Below, one piece after another: positions 53,761 to 63,604 of a DNA stretch of 64,000 nt. The notes beneath the pieces were generated by a model. The model saw only the letters and a list, made by a program, of their open reading frames with translations, did no database searches and was not told the origin of the DNA. The stretch's first letter is position 1. Each line of letters begins with the position of its first letter. The translations under genes and the position numbers were made by a program. The stretch covers positions 26,302,001 to 26,366,000 of the forward strand of contig NC_133392.1 in assembly GCF_047511655.1 (NCBI RefSeq). Reading direction: 5' to 3'. Source of the DNA: Castor canadensis (lineage: Eukaryota > Chordata > Mammalia > Rodentia > Castoridae).

Positions 53761-56700
53761 GTGCGGCCCCATGCCTGACGGTAACCCACGGGCACTATCG
53801 GGTGTGCCCACTCCTTCCCCAGCTCTTTGCCAGTTTCCATCTGGAAACGTGTATTTTTATATTTATTTTTGGTGGTACTGAGGTTGGAATGCAGGGCCTC
53901 ACTCTACCACTTGAGCCACATCTCCAGCCTTTTTTGCTTTAGGTTATTTTCCAGATAGGGTCTCACTTTTTTGCCCAGGCTGGCCTCAGACCCTGTATCC
54001 GTCTACCCATGACTCCCACATAGCTGGGATTACAGGCACTCAGTACACTGCCACATCCAGCTTGTTTGTTGAGATGGGCATGGATCTCCTTAACTTGTCC
54101 AGACTGGCCTTGATCTGCCATCCTCCTTATCTCTGCCTCTGGAGTAGCTAGGATTACAGCCAAGAGCCACGGTTCCCAGCCATATTTTTTGTTCCTATCA
54201 TTTGTCACCTTGCATGGCCAATGCTGTAAACATATGAATGATAGAGTTCCCAAGAATTACCCAAGACACATCTGTCACACTAGCCATGGATTGTAACGTG
54301 CCACATGCATGAAAAACCCATTGACTACATAGCGGTTTTTCACCTGTAGTGAAAAGCAATGGTTTCCTTAAAGGCTGCATTCTCTCTCTTCCTCTTTCTC
54401 TCTCATTTTGCAGTACTGAGGATTGAACTCAGGGCCTCACACTTGCTACCCAAGTGCTCTCCCACTGAGTCACACCTTCAGTCCTTTTGTTTGGTAATTT
54501 TTTTTTTTTTTTTTTGGTGGTACTGAGGTTTGAACTTAGGACTTCATGCTGGCAAAGCAGGTGCTGTACCACTTGAGTCACACCTCTAGTCCATTTTGCT
54601 CTGGTTATTTCAGAGATGGGGGAATCTCAAGAACTGTTTGCCCAGGCTGGCCTCAAAATGTGATCCTCCCAGTCTCAGACTCCCAAGTAACTAGGATTAC
54701 AGGTGCCCAGCTGGTAATTTGTTTTTTGAGATAAGATTTTGATAACTTTGCCCAGGCTGGTCTCAAACTCATGATCCTCCTTCATCCTGTGCATCCCTTC
54801 TCTTGTAAAGTCCTTAAGACAAGAACCTTGCCCATTGCACACCTGTGTCCTCAGGTACTGGCACATGGATGGTGCCTATATCAAACTCAGCTGATGGAGT
54901 TCACAATTCGGAATGCTCCCGGCCAACCTTGTACTCCGAGCCAAGCTCCGTGCTGTCAGGTGCTTTGCGAGCACACCTGTCTAAATGCTTCCTCAGCCCT
55001 GAGTCTGCTCCTTTATCAGACTCTTTTTTTTTTTTTTTGGTGGTAGTTCAGTGGTAGTTCTGGGGTTTGAATTCAGGGTCTCTCACTTGCTAGACAAGTA
55101 CTCTACCACTTGAACCATGCCTCCAGCCTTGTCAAGCCCATCTGTAGGGATGAGGAACCCAAAGCACAGAGAAGTTAAGTAACTTGGGCAAGCACTCACG
55201 GCTATACTAGTAGTGATCAGATTCCAGCTCAGGCTGACTCCACAGCTCAATTCCAGCTGCTCTGTGTGACCACTCCTTCCTCCACCCCCAGGTACATGTG
55301 CTCCTCTGTGCTGCAGAGAGCAATGGCTGCACCCCTGGTCTGGATCCTGCTGGCCCTCCTTGATGGGAAGTGCTTTGTGTGTGCGTTCAGCAACTCTGTG
55401 GACCCCGAGAAGTTTCTGGACTTTGCCAACATGACCCCCAGCCAGGTACAGCTCTTTCTGGCCAAGGTGCCCTGCAAGGAGGATGAGCTGGTCAGGGATA
55501 GCCCTGCCCGAAAAGCCGTGTCTCGCTACCTGCGGTGCCTGTCACAGGTAATTGGGGTCCTGCCCAAAGAAAGATATCCTGCATCGGTTTGGAGTTTGGG
55601 CTGGAGTCCACATGATTTCCTGAGGACTCTCCTCACTGCTGGAGACATAGTCAAAGAGCAGGAGGTATGGGGGACCAGAGCAAGATCAGGACAGAGTGAG
55701 TTCTTGGAATGTGAGCGTTGGGGTCCCCAGGACAGGCACCAGATACCCTTACCCTCCCAGAAGTCAGCCAGGCCCAGCCCCAGGAAAGTGCTACAGATGT
55801 ACTGCTGTGCCTTGCTCCCCACCTCACACACACAATCTTCCCACTGGTCACAAATAATGCTAATTACCATTGTGAGCATTTTGTCAGGCATTGTGTACGC
55901 ATCAGCTCATTTAATGCTCAGAACAACCAATGGCTCCAATCCAATGACTGGATGCAGTCATTATCTGTTCTGTTTTTCAGATGAGGAGACTGAGGCTCTG
56001 AGAGTTTTTAGTTCACAAGGCCAATGAATGTCACATAGCTTGTAAGAGAGTTGGGGCAGGGATGTGAACACACGTGTCATTACTCCTTTAAACCTCCTCC
56101 ATACAATGCAGGTACTCCCCATATGCACGACTCTCTACCCGCCAACCATTATCCTGGGGAGCAAACACAGCCCCAACCCCATTCGGACTCCTAATTCCAT
56201 CACCACCTTTCCCAGAGCCCCATGCTGGGCCATATCTACCACAGAGCATTATGGGAACCCATCATACACGAATACTACAAGGACTACAGGTCATAAAGAC
56301 ACAACCCTGGCCTTTGGTGGGGGAAGGTAGACAGGCTCATGGCAAATGCATGCCCACAGTTTGAGAGAGGACCAGCTCTCAGGATGCATTTGATTCTAGT
56401 TCAGACTGTGACCTTGGTCATGGCACTGCCCCTCTGGGCCTCAGGTTCCCTTGCAAAATAAAAGGGGGCAGAGGGTTGTTCTCCTCCTACACAAGATCTG
56501 TCTCTGCACACTTCAGTGCTCAAGGCACCCCCAAGTTTAGTAGAAAGAGCATGGAGTTTACCATCAGACCAGGTTTGAATCCCGACTCAGCCATAAGTTA
56601 TCAGTCATGTCAAGTTTAGCAAGTTGTTTGGTTTTCTGCTCCTCCTGTATAAAATACTCATCTTGTTTTCATGTGACCAAATGAGAAAGCTTTGTAATTG

Positions 56701-57840
56701 ATGGGAGTCATATCTACAAATGACAAGGATTCCCCTGTCTCTGTTTAGCAGAGTGACTTCTCTGCTCCAGGTCAGATGGGCGCTCCAGGCCTTCAGCTGA
56801 GTCTGGAAGAGACTGTAGCTTCAGAAGGGAGAAGGGAGAGGAGTCGGCCTGGAACACTAGTCTCCTATTCCTAGCACAGTGGCTCCACACAATATACCAT
56901 GGATGGAAGCATAGATGCCAGGATGGATGAGTAACATACATGAGCATGGGCAGAGGACTGGATAAAAAGATGGGAGGATGGTTGCTGGAAGGCTAGGTGG
57001 GTGGCAATAGAAGGAAGGAGAAGGGAATGGAAGCATGAATGGATGGAAGCAAAGGTGGACGGCTAAGAGGATGTGTGATAGATAAGAGGATGGCTGTATT
57101 GGAAGCTGATGGACATATAGATAGAGGAGATGATGGATGATGGGATGGATGGGCGAACAGATAGATGAATGAATGCAACATGGAAGAATGAATGGAGGAG
57201 GATGGTTGGGAGGATGGATGTCTGAATGGGAAGATGGATGGATCTGATGAAGGAGGGAGGGAGAAGTAAAGGGAGGAACTTTGGAGCACCTTTGCCACAC
57301 TGTCCAGCACCTGCCCAAGCCCTCACTTCCTGCATCCTTACCCACCAGGCCAGCGGCTGGAGTATCACCCTGCTGCTGATCGTGGTGGCCTTTCTGGCCC
57401 GCTGCCTGAGGCCCTGCTTCGACCAGACAGTCTTCCTGCGGCGCAGATACTGGAGCAACTATGTGGACCTGGAGCAGAAGCTCTTCGACGAGACGTGCTG
57501 TGAGCATGCGCGGGACTTCGCGCACCGCTGCGTGCTGCACTTCTTCGCCAGCATGCAGGGCGAGCTGCGGGCTCGGGGGCTGCGTCGGGACCCGCTGGAG
57601 GGGAGCCTGGAGACCCCGGAGCCCCTGGGGCCCCCAGAAGACCAGGACTACGGAAGCAGGAAGGCCCACTTGCGCGCAGTGTGCAGCCGAGAGCAGGTGG
57701 ATCACCTCCTGAGCACCTGGTACTCCAGCAAGCCTCCTCTTGACCTTGCAGCATCTCCTGGGCTCGGGAGGACTGGCCTCAGCCACCGTGCCCACATGGT
57801 GACTCCTGGCACCAGGCTGTCCCAGCACACCGATGTGTAG
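53474..57840 (+). CDS. CALHM3: CALHM3, calcium homeostasis modulator 3 (three coding exons)
   Basis: Coding exons 53474-53760, 55292-55547 and 57349-57840 (287+256+492 nt) join in frame to 344 codons plus TAG, the same length as human CALHM3. The protein starts MDRFRMFFQHFQSSSESVMN and ends LSQHTDV, matching the family throughout. CALHM3 is a four-pass plasma-membrane subunit that pairs with CALHM1 in the large-pore, voltage-gated channel that releases ATP from type II taste cells. Visible marks: TM segments near residues 21-37, 49-70, 103-125 and 183-205; Cys41 and Cys43 in the first outer loop with Cys126 and Cys157 in the second, which correspond to the two family disulfides; and one N-glycosylation sequon, N142-M-T. 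The ATG has a strong context (GCCATGG). No frameshift or stop was found. CALHM1 is expected next in this direction, beyond the right edge. Oddity: Ser183 replaces the hydrophobic residue remembered in relatives. Confidence 0.96.
53858..54184 (-). mobile_element. Three-part composite SINE, reversed
   Basis: Antisense ID-like part (CTCTACCACTTGAGCCACAT) followed by two antisense 7SL-like parts, each with a GATTACAG segment (near 54028 and 54150). Confidence 0.85.
54400..54790 (-). mobile_element. Group of reversed SINE units
   Basis: An ID-like unit (54400-54485), a composite unit with a long T-run start (about 54497-54713) and a shorter 7SL-like end (about 54716-54785). Confidence 0.8.
55023..55127 (-). 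mobile_element. ID-like SINE, reversed
   Basis: A 16-T start, TGGGGTTTGAATTCAGGGTC, CTTGCTAGACAAGTACTCTA, CCACTTGAACCATGCC. It carries a small duplication, GGTGGTAGTTCAGTGGTAGTT. Confidence 0.85.
55130..55250 (-). mobile_element. MIR relic
   Basis: Antisense MIR: GAGGAACCCAAAGCACAGAG, AAGTTAAGTAACTTGGGCAA, then a degraded tRNA-like end. It lies within about 50 bases of the exon 2 acceptor. Confidence 0.6.
55292..55547 (+). CDS. CALHM3: CALHM3 coding exon 2
   Basis: The acceptor CCTCCACCCCCAG ends at 55291. The exon supplies the last base of Arg96 and residues 97-181: TM3, then the second outer loop with LDGKCFVC, the glycosylation sequon and Cys157. The donor is TCACAG|GTAATT. Confidence 0.95.
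55880..56060 (-). mobile_element. MIR relic
   Basis: Antisense MIR: CAGCTCATTTAATGCTCAGA, TTTTCAGATGAGGAGACTGA, GGCTCTGAGAG and a degraded right part. Confidence 0.65.
56385..56680 (+). mobile_element. Two MIR pieces
   Basis: The first (56385-56500) has CTGTGACCTTGGTCATGGCA and CTCTGGGCCTCAGGTTCCCT. The second (56535-56680) has AGAAAGAGCATGGAGTTTAC and GGTTTGAATCCCGACTCAGC. Confidence 0.6.
56890..57275 (+). repeat. Degenerate GGAT/GATG minisatellite in CALHM3 intron 2
   Basis: Many GGATGGATG-, GAATGAATG- and AGATGGATG-type units are mixed with longer irregular units over nearly 400 bp, ending about 75 bp before the exon 3 acceptor. The strand is purine-rich, and its low complexity gives a long reverse open frame that is not a gene. 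Confidence 0.8.
57349..57840 (+). CDS. CALHM3: CALHM3 coding exon 3
   Basis: The acceptor CTTACCCACCAG ends at 57348. A second AG five bases into the exon would shift the frame and is not used. Encodes residues 182-344: TM4 and the long cytoplasmic C-terminal helix region (RRYWSNYVDLEQKLFDETCC). Confidence 0.95.
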   Translation, partial: ASGWSITLLLIVVAFLARCLRPCFDQTVFLRRRYWSNYVDLEQKLFDETCCEHARDFAHRCVLHFFASMQGELRARGLRRDPLEGSLETPEPLGPPEDQDYGSRKAHLRAVCSREQVDHLLSTWYSSKPPLDLAASPGLGRTGLSHRAHMVTPGTRLSQHTDV

Positions 57841-58020
57841 AGACCCTACCAGGCTTGAGTAACAGCAGTGTTCCCATGTGAAATGCCCATGGCCTAGGGC
57901 CCAGCCTGCCCTTGTTGGCCTCCTTCCAAATAGCTCATAGCTGCCTAGTTTCTAGGTGTGACCTCTTATGGGGACACTCTGCAAGTGTAGACTGATCCAG
58001 TGCATCCAGTGCTGGAATCT

Positions 58021-58233
58021 CTTTTTTTTTTTTTTCCTGTACTGGTGTTTGAACTCAGGATTGAAACACTTTGAGCCACTCCACCAGCCCTTTCTTGTAA
58101 TTTTTTTTTTTTTTTTTGAGATAGGTTCTCATGAAACTATTTGCTGGGGCTGGCTTTGAACTGTGATCCTCCTGATCTCTGCCTCTCTCTGAGGACCTAG
58201 GATTACAGATGTGAACCACCAGTACTCAACTCG
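58021..58233 (-). mobile_element. Composite SINE, reversed
   Basis: Two T-runs (about 58022-58035 and 58099-58117) precede the antisense ID-like remnant and 7SL-like half. It ends GGATTACAGATGTGAACCAC. It probably lies within or just after the CALHM3 3' UTR. Confidence 0.8.
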
Positions 58234-58358
58234 GAATCTCATTTCTAACAAGCTCCCTGGATTACCCAGGGTGCTTCTGGTCCCTAGACCAAATTTTGAA
58301 GAGCAGGAGTCTGAATAGATCTGTCATGGGTTCTGGGTCTTAGATATCAATTTGAAAT

Positions 58359-58364
58359 AATAAA
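58359..58364 (+). terminator. CALHM3: Candidate CALHM3 polyadenylation signal
   Basis: AATAAA lies about 520 bp past the stop codon. It is in an AT-rich patch between a SINE and a MIR relic, and a GTGCTTCTGTGGTG-like GT-rich stretch follows within 35 bases. Position and context are plausible, but nothing else confirms use. Confidence 0.3.
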
Positions 58365-58377
58365 AATAATCCTACCA

Positions 58378-58600
58378 GCTGTGCTTCTGTGGTGCCTTCA
58401 ATGTGCCAGGTGTTGTTATAACTTCTCTACAGACATTAGTTCATTTAATCCTCATAATACCTAATAAAGCAGGTATGATTTTTAGCCCCAGTTTTTAGAA
58501 GAGAAAACTGAGACATAAAGGAGCTAGGTTGCCCAAGGTCACCCATAAGAGCCAGGACTGGATCCCAGGAGGTCTGGCTCTGAAGTTTGCTCTGAGCTAC
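58378..58600 (-). mobile_element. Near full-length MIR, reversed
   Basis: AATGTGCCAGGTGTTGTTAT, TTCATTTAATCCTCATAATA, GAAAACTGAGACATAAAGGA, TTGCCCAAGGTCACCCATAA, GGACTGGATCCCAGGAGGTC. Confidence 0.8.
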
Positions 58601-58758
58601 CACCTAAGGTGCCCTGCCCTCTAGATACTTTTCTGCTCAATGCCCTTATGGGTTTCCTGCAGTGTCTACCAAGGTTCTCACAGTAAGTTCTAGCAAGTTC
58701 TCCTTGTTCTGAGAGCCCTTGCTGACCACTCCAGATGAATGCTTTATGTTTTCCTGTT

Positions 58759-58810
58759 GAATGTGCTTTTCCATGGCTAGCTGAGTGGCTCAAGCAGAAT
58801 GTGCTTTTCC
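58759..58810 (+). repeat. 24-bp SINE-like scrap between perfect 14-bp repeats
   Basis: GAATGTGCTTTTCC at 58759-58772 is repeated at 58797-58810. The 24 bases between (GGCTAGCTGAGTGGCTCAAG is the core) match the start of the ID-like half of the local SINEs. There is no A tail. Confidence 0.7.
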
Positions 58811-59234
58811 TGTGTCTGAAGGTCAAGGGAGCTCACCACCTTCCCAGTTCCCACCAGGTCTACTTCTAGCCAGCCAAGGCCGAATCTGGCCCATCCTCCT
58901 TCAAGTGCAGCCCTTTTCTCAGCCTAGCCTTCAGCTGTCCTCCAGCTGGCAGGGCCTCCTCCCTTGCCTGTCCATGGCCACTATCCCTACTGTCAGCAGC
59001 CTGACGCCTCCTCCCTCCCCCATAATCCCATTCCCACTCCTTCCCCAGTCATTCTCAGGGTGTCTGCCTGCCACTCTCAGTGAGAAGTTGATACACTGGT
59101 GAGGGTTTCCCCAGGGCTAGGTAGGGGCGTGGGGGAAAACCCCGTGAAAGACCAGTGTTAGATCTGCTGAAAAAGCCACCACTCTGTCTGGAAGCTCAAA
59201 CAGGAAAAGTTGGGAAGATCTAGCCTTTGAGCAC

Positions 59235-59273
59235 CTCTGGGCCTCTGCGCCTTCCTGATGACTCACTCACTCA

Positions 59274-59326
<53 letters not shown>

Positions 59327-59374
59327 ATAGCATCTGGGCCTCTGCACCTTCCTGATGACTCACTCACTCACTCA

Positions 59375-59415
<41 letters not shown>

Positions 59416-59419
59416 ATAG
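59235..59419 (+). repeat. Tandem duplication of a CA-microsatellite block
   Basis: A block made of TCTGGGCCTCTGC(G/A)CCTT, a CTCAC run, a (CA)n array and CCATAG occurs twice in a row (about 59235-59330 and 59332-59419). The CA arrays are 59275-59325 and 59376-59414, so they have different lengths. Confidence 0.9.
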
Positions 59420-59815
59420 CCTCCATCAGCACAGACAGAGGTTGCACACTTGCAGAGCTGGGGTCAGGCTTTTCTATTTCCTCAGGCCCCTGAATGACCC
59501 CTGGAGCCCAGTCCCCACCATCAGGCCATCTCTGCTCTCCTGGGCTCTTGCCAAGGGATCTTGTAAGACTAGAAAGTCCCTGCAGCTCAGCCTCCCCGAC
59601 CTCCTGGCTGTGGTCAGGCCATGCAAATGTCTGCCATGGTGCTGAGACCAGGCAGAATTTAGGCAAATTGTTAGCAGAGATTGAGGAAGAGGGTGGAGAG
59701 AGACCTTGGGTGAGCTTCCAGACTGGAGAAAGGAGGCTGGGGACGCTGCTTTGGGCTCCAAGGAAACAGCATTCAAACTAGCAAAAAGCCACCAACTGTA
59801 ATCAACACTCTTGCC

Positions 59816-59931
59816 TTTTGTTTTGTTTGTTTTTTGAGACAGGGTCTCACTATATAGCCTTGAACTCGAAATCCTCCTGCCCCAGCATCCTGAGTGCTGG
59901 AATTACAGATGTGTAGCATCATGTCCAGCCT
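59816..59931 (-). mobile_element. B1-like SINE, reversed
   Basis: TTTGTTTTGTTTG start, GAGACAGGGTCTCACTATAT, GAGTGCTGGAATTACAGATG. Confidence 0.8.
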
Positions 59932-60524
59932 TATACAGTACATAAAAAACACCTACTGCATAGGAAGCACTGTGCCAGGGAACAGGGAAGACAAGTCACA
60001 GATGATCTGCCCTCAAGGAGCTCACTAACTATTACAGGGTTGGGGATGGGTAGAAAAAGACTGCTACTCCAAAGCAAACAGTACAGTACCATAGAGGTCA
60101 GAGCTGCCATATGCCACGTGCCACAGGGCTTTTGCAGGGAGAATAAGGCCCCAAGCTGGGGATGAGGGAGGCCTCACAGTGGAGGTGAAATTTGAATTGG
60201 TCTTGGGGGTAGGGCAGGTTGTGATATGAAAAGTCAAATGAGGGGCAGTGCAACAGAAAATCAAGGGAGGATACAGCAAGAACAAAGGCATGGAGTCCAG
60301 TAGAGGGCCAGGCCTGTTGCATTTTCTCATTAAGCAGATTCTTAAAAAAGGTCTAGGGGACCAGGGAGCAAGACAGATGCTGTCCTATCTTACTGAAGCT
60401 TCCAGTCTGGAAGAAGAGACAGGAACATGACAGGTGAACTCACAACCAAATAGAAGGTGCTAGTCCAGCCTGGCAGAAGTAAAGGACATTGGCCAGAGGG
60501 CTGAGGAGTCCACCAAGAGATGCT

Positions 60525-60548
60525 CCCTGAACCCTGAACCCTGAACCC
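60525..60548 (+). repeat. Short (CCCTGAA) tandem repeat
   Basis: Three perfect CCCTGAA units plus CCC. It resembles a variant of the telomeric CCCTAA unit but is very short. Confidence 0.85.
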
Positions 60549-60722
60549 AGTAATGCATGCACACAGCAACACATTCTCTGAATCCTCCTCCCTCGGCAGC
60601 CTTCAAACACATCACCCACCCTCTTTGGGCCCTAGGTGATGTGGTTTCAGATTCCCAAACCTCTTCGCCTTAGTCCATCTATACTACCGCTTGCTCACAT
60701 CCTTGCAAGAGTGAGATGCCTG

Positions 60723-61146
60723 GGGCTGGGCATAGTGGTGCATGCCAGCAATTCCAGCTACACAGCAGGAAGAGGTAGGAGGCTCACGGTCTGAGGCCTG
60801 CCCCAGAGCAAAAAGCACCAACTCCTATCTGAAAAACAAACGAAAGGACCTGGGTACAGTGGCTCCTGCCTGCTACTCAGGAGGTGGAGATTGAGAGGAT
60901 CATGCAGCACAGGCAAACAGTTAGTGACACTATCTCAACTAATAAAAGCTGGGCTGGGCGTGGTGACACATGCCTGTCATCTCAACTATGCAGGAAGCCT
61001 AAATAGGAGAACCGTGGTTCAGGCAGGTCGAGGCATAAAAATCAGACCCTATTCAAAAAATACAGCAAAACGAGCTGGTGATATGGGTCAAGTGGTAAGC
61101 CCAAGGCCCCAAGTTCAAAACCCAGTCCTAGGGAAAAAAAAAAAAA
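60723..61146 (+). mobile_element. Cluster of composite SINE units
   Basis: At least three 7SL-like units start near 60727 (GGGCATAGTGGTGCATGCC), 60851 (GGGTACAGTGGCTCCTGCC) and 60955 (GGGCGTGGTGACACATGCC). An ID-like end (GTGGTAAGCCCAAGGCC, AAGTTCAAAACCCAG) and A tail follow. Confidence 0.8.
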
Positions 61147-61723
61147 GAATAAGCTGCCTGGAACCCTGGAGGCCACCCAACCTGAGAGTGAGGGACACAG
61201 GTAGCAGGCTCCCACCTGGCTCCTAAAGACCCTTCTCTCCAAGGAGAGCAGCTGTCTTGGAAGCCTCGCTCATCAGGACTGAGCTAAACTGAGGCCTCTC
61301 TAAAGAAGGGGCTGTTATACTGAGATTGCAAGGATGAACAGCAGTTTCTCAGGTGAAGGATATTCCAGGAATATACAAAGCATATGCAAAGGCTCTGGGG
61401 TAGGAAAGGGTTTGTCCGGCTTGGGGAGTTGAAATGAGGCTGGGAAGGTGAAGGATAGACTCTGAGGGGACAGTGCCCCACTGCCAGTTCTCACAGGGCC
61501 CCGTAGGCCCTATAAAGGATTATGGACTTCAGCCATTGAAGAGAACAAAGTATGCAGCAATTTAACCAAATGTTTGCTTTTAAAATACTATATTGGCTAC
61601 AGCCTGGGAGTGGCTTGAGTGGACCACTGTGAACTGCAGAAGGCAGGCAGAACTGAGGGGCCTAGATGAGGAGGAGATGGAGGGAAGAGAAAAGTCAAGG
61701 CATTTAGGAGGTAAAATAGACTT

Positions 61724-61823
61724 TGGGGCTGGGGTACGGCTAAAGCAGTAGAGCACCTGTCCAGCAAGAACAAGGCCCTGAGTTCAAACCCCACTGCTAC
61801 AAAAAGAAAGAAAGAAAGAAAGA
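61724..61823 (+). mobile_element. ID-like SINE with AAAG tail
   Basis: GGGGTACGGCTAAAGCAGTA, GAGTTCAAACCCCACTGC and an (AAAG)n tail. Confidence 0.85.
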
Positions 61824-62954
61824 GTCTAAGGAGGGTGTCCTGCTTAAAGTATACACCAAGACACTGCATTAGTCAGACTAGGCTCAGAACGTATAAATAA
61901 AGTGCACTAAAAATAAGCCCAAAATGTCAGTGACTTAACAAAGTTATGTCTCATTCAAAGACTGAGGTCGACACAAGGGGAGGAGGTTGGGGGGTGGGTG
62001 CCCAGCTGAGAGATGCCCCCTCCCCAGCTTGTGGGGCCACCATCGAGACACATGGTATTCCCCAGAAGCAGGGCCTGGGACAAGAAGTGAGGACAAGAAG
62101 CTTACGTGACAGCTGCTCCCAGGAAACCCTGGAAGGAGCAGATGGACCAAGAGAAGGAAGAAAGACAGCCAAGAACAGAGGCCCCATCATGACCACAGAT
62201 ACCGAGCCCAATCTCACAGGGAACCATGGGAACCATGCCTGAGTCAGCGCATCTCAGGAGGAAGGTGGGGTGTTTCCTCTCATCTCCCACTGGGCACTAA
62301 CTCGGCCCCACCAGCCAGAATGACATCCAGCAGCCCTTAGGAGGTAGAGGGCATGCTGGGTAGTCACAGAGGCATAGGGACATGTAGCTTCCGGGCTCAG
62401 TATCACAGGGGAGAGAGAACAGAAAGGGGTGGGGGAGAGTTAGACCAGAAGTCAGTCACATGTCAGGTTGGGCTCTGTTAGTCACATGTCACGTGAACTC
62501 TGGCAAGCACTGCCCTTTGTCACAGCTGCGACCCAACGTGACTCCACAGCTCAGATAAGAATAGCTACACTCTCCTCAGGTAAAAATTACCCACCTGGGG
62601 CTAGGGTGGAGTCAGGGCAAAGCTCACATGGCCTGGATCCCAGCCCCAGCACCAAAAAAATCCTCACCTCGTACCTCTGATTACCCGGCCTCACTGAACC
62701 TGAGCTGCCTTGGTGGCCACACGCCATCCTTTGCTGCTGCCTCCTCCACTGCCAGGTGCTTGGGATGTGCCACCAGCTGCTGGATGGGTCAGTGCCACTT
62801 GAGCACCACTCATGCTCTCCTAGGCAAATGCAACATTTTACTAATGGTCTGACACACGTTCTCTCCAGGGGCCCCTTTTGCATGGCCCAGGCAGACTCAA
62901 AATGCAAGGCCAGAGCTCAGGTGTGAAGACAGTCATTATTACCACTCCAACATT

Positions 62955-63180
62955 AAAACCATCATCTACAGAGAACTTGTAGTGCCCCTGGCACTGCACT
63001 AAGCTCTTCCTCTTCCCCTCCATTGGCTCATGCAATCCTCACAAAACTCTGAAAGAGGGGAGGGAGTCTATGATTCTCCCCACTTCACAGATGAGAAGAC
63101 TGAGGCACCCAGAGGTTACATTACTTACCCAAGGGACCTGGCTAGGATGTGACACAGTTGAGACTTGAACTCAAGAGAAA
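62955..63180 (-). mobile_element. Near full-length MIR, reversed
   Basis: GTGCCCCTGGCACTGCACTA, CTCATGCAATCCTCACAAAA, CACTTCACAGATGAGAAGAC, TGAGGCACCCAGAGGTTACA, GAGACTTGAACTC. Confidence 0.8.
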
Positions 63181-63498
63181 AACTTTGGTTGCTCAGTGAG
63201 ACAGCGAGTGAATGGCAGGGCCTGGAAGTGGATCCATTGGGCAGGGAGGGGAGACAGGGTCCAGGAGGCAGCACAAATGAAGGGAAGGTGTGGGGAGCCA
63301 AGGCATCTCCATGTCCTACTATAACAAAATACCACCAGTTCTGCAGGCTGCACATCCAGGACAAGGGTGCCAGCAGCGTTGGGTTCTGGTGGGGGGCCCT
63401 CTTCCTAGTAACATGGGGGCGTCTGTCTCTCACTGTGTCCTCATATGGTTAGGGAGGGGACATGACAGCTCCCTACAGGCCCTTTTATCTTTTATCTT

Positions 63499-63604
63499 TG
63501 TTTTTTATGAGACAGGGTCTTGCTATGTACCCCCCAGCTAGCCTTGAACTCACAATCCTCCTGCATCTGCCTCCTGAGGGCCAGAATTACAAACACATGC
63601 CACT
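63499..63604 (-). mobile_element. B1-like SINE, reversed
   Basis: GTTTTTTATGAGACAGGGTC, TTGCTATGTACCCCCCAGCT, CCTTGAACTCACAATCCTCC, GGCCAGAATTACAAACAC. Confidence 0.75.

Larger units (their letters stand above)
53761..55291 (+). other. CALHM3: CALHM3 intron 1
   Basis: Largely repeats: a reversed composite SINE at 53858-54184, unique sequence at 54185-54400, further reversed SINE units and short unique or degraded sequence to about 55022, an ID-like SINE at 55023-55127 and an MIR relic at about 55130-55250. No extra exon was seen. Confidence 0.9.
55548..57348 (+). other. CALHM3: CALHM3 intron 2
   Basis: Holds a MIR relic on the minus strand at about 55880-56060, two sense MIR pieces at about 56385-56500 and 56535-56680, unique sequence, and a degenerate GGAT-type minisatellite at 56890-57275 close to the exon 3 acceptor. 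A short pyrimidine tract (57321-57346) leads into CACCAG. Confidence 0.9.

Noticed and set aside
56857-57828. 323-codon minus-strand open frame overlapping CALHM3 exon 3
   Set aside because: Half of it is the reverse of the CALHM3 coding exon and half reads through the GGAT minisatellite, giving a His/Pro/Ser-rich product with no relatives.
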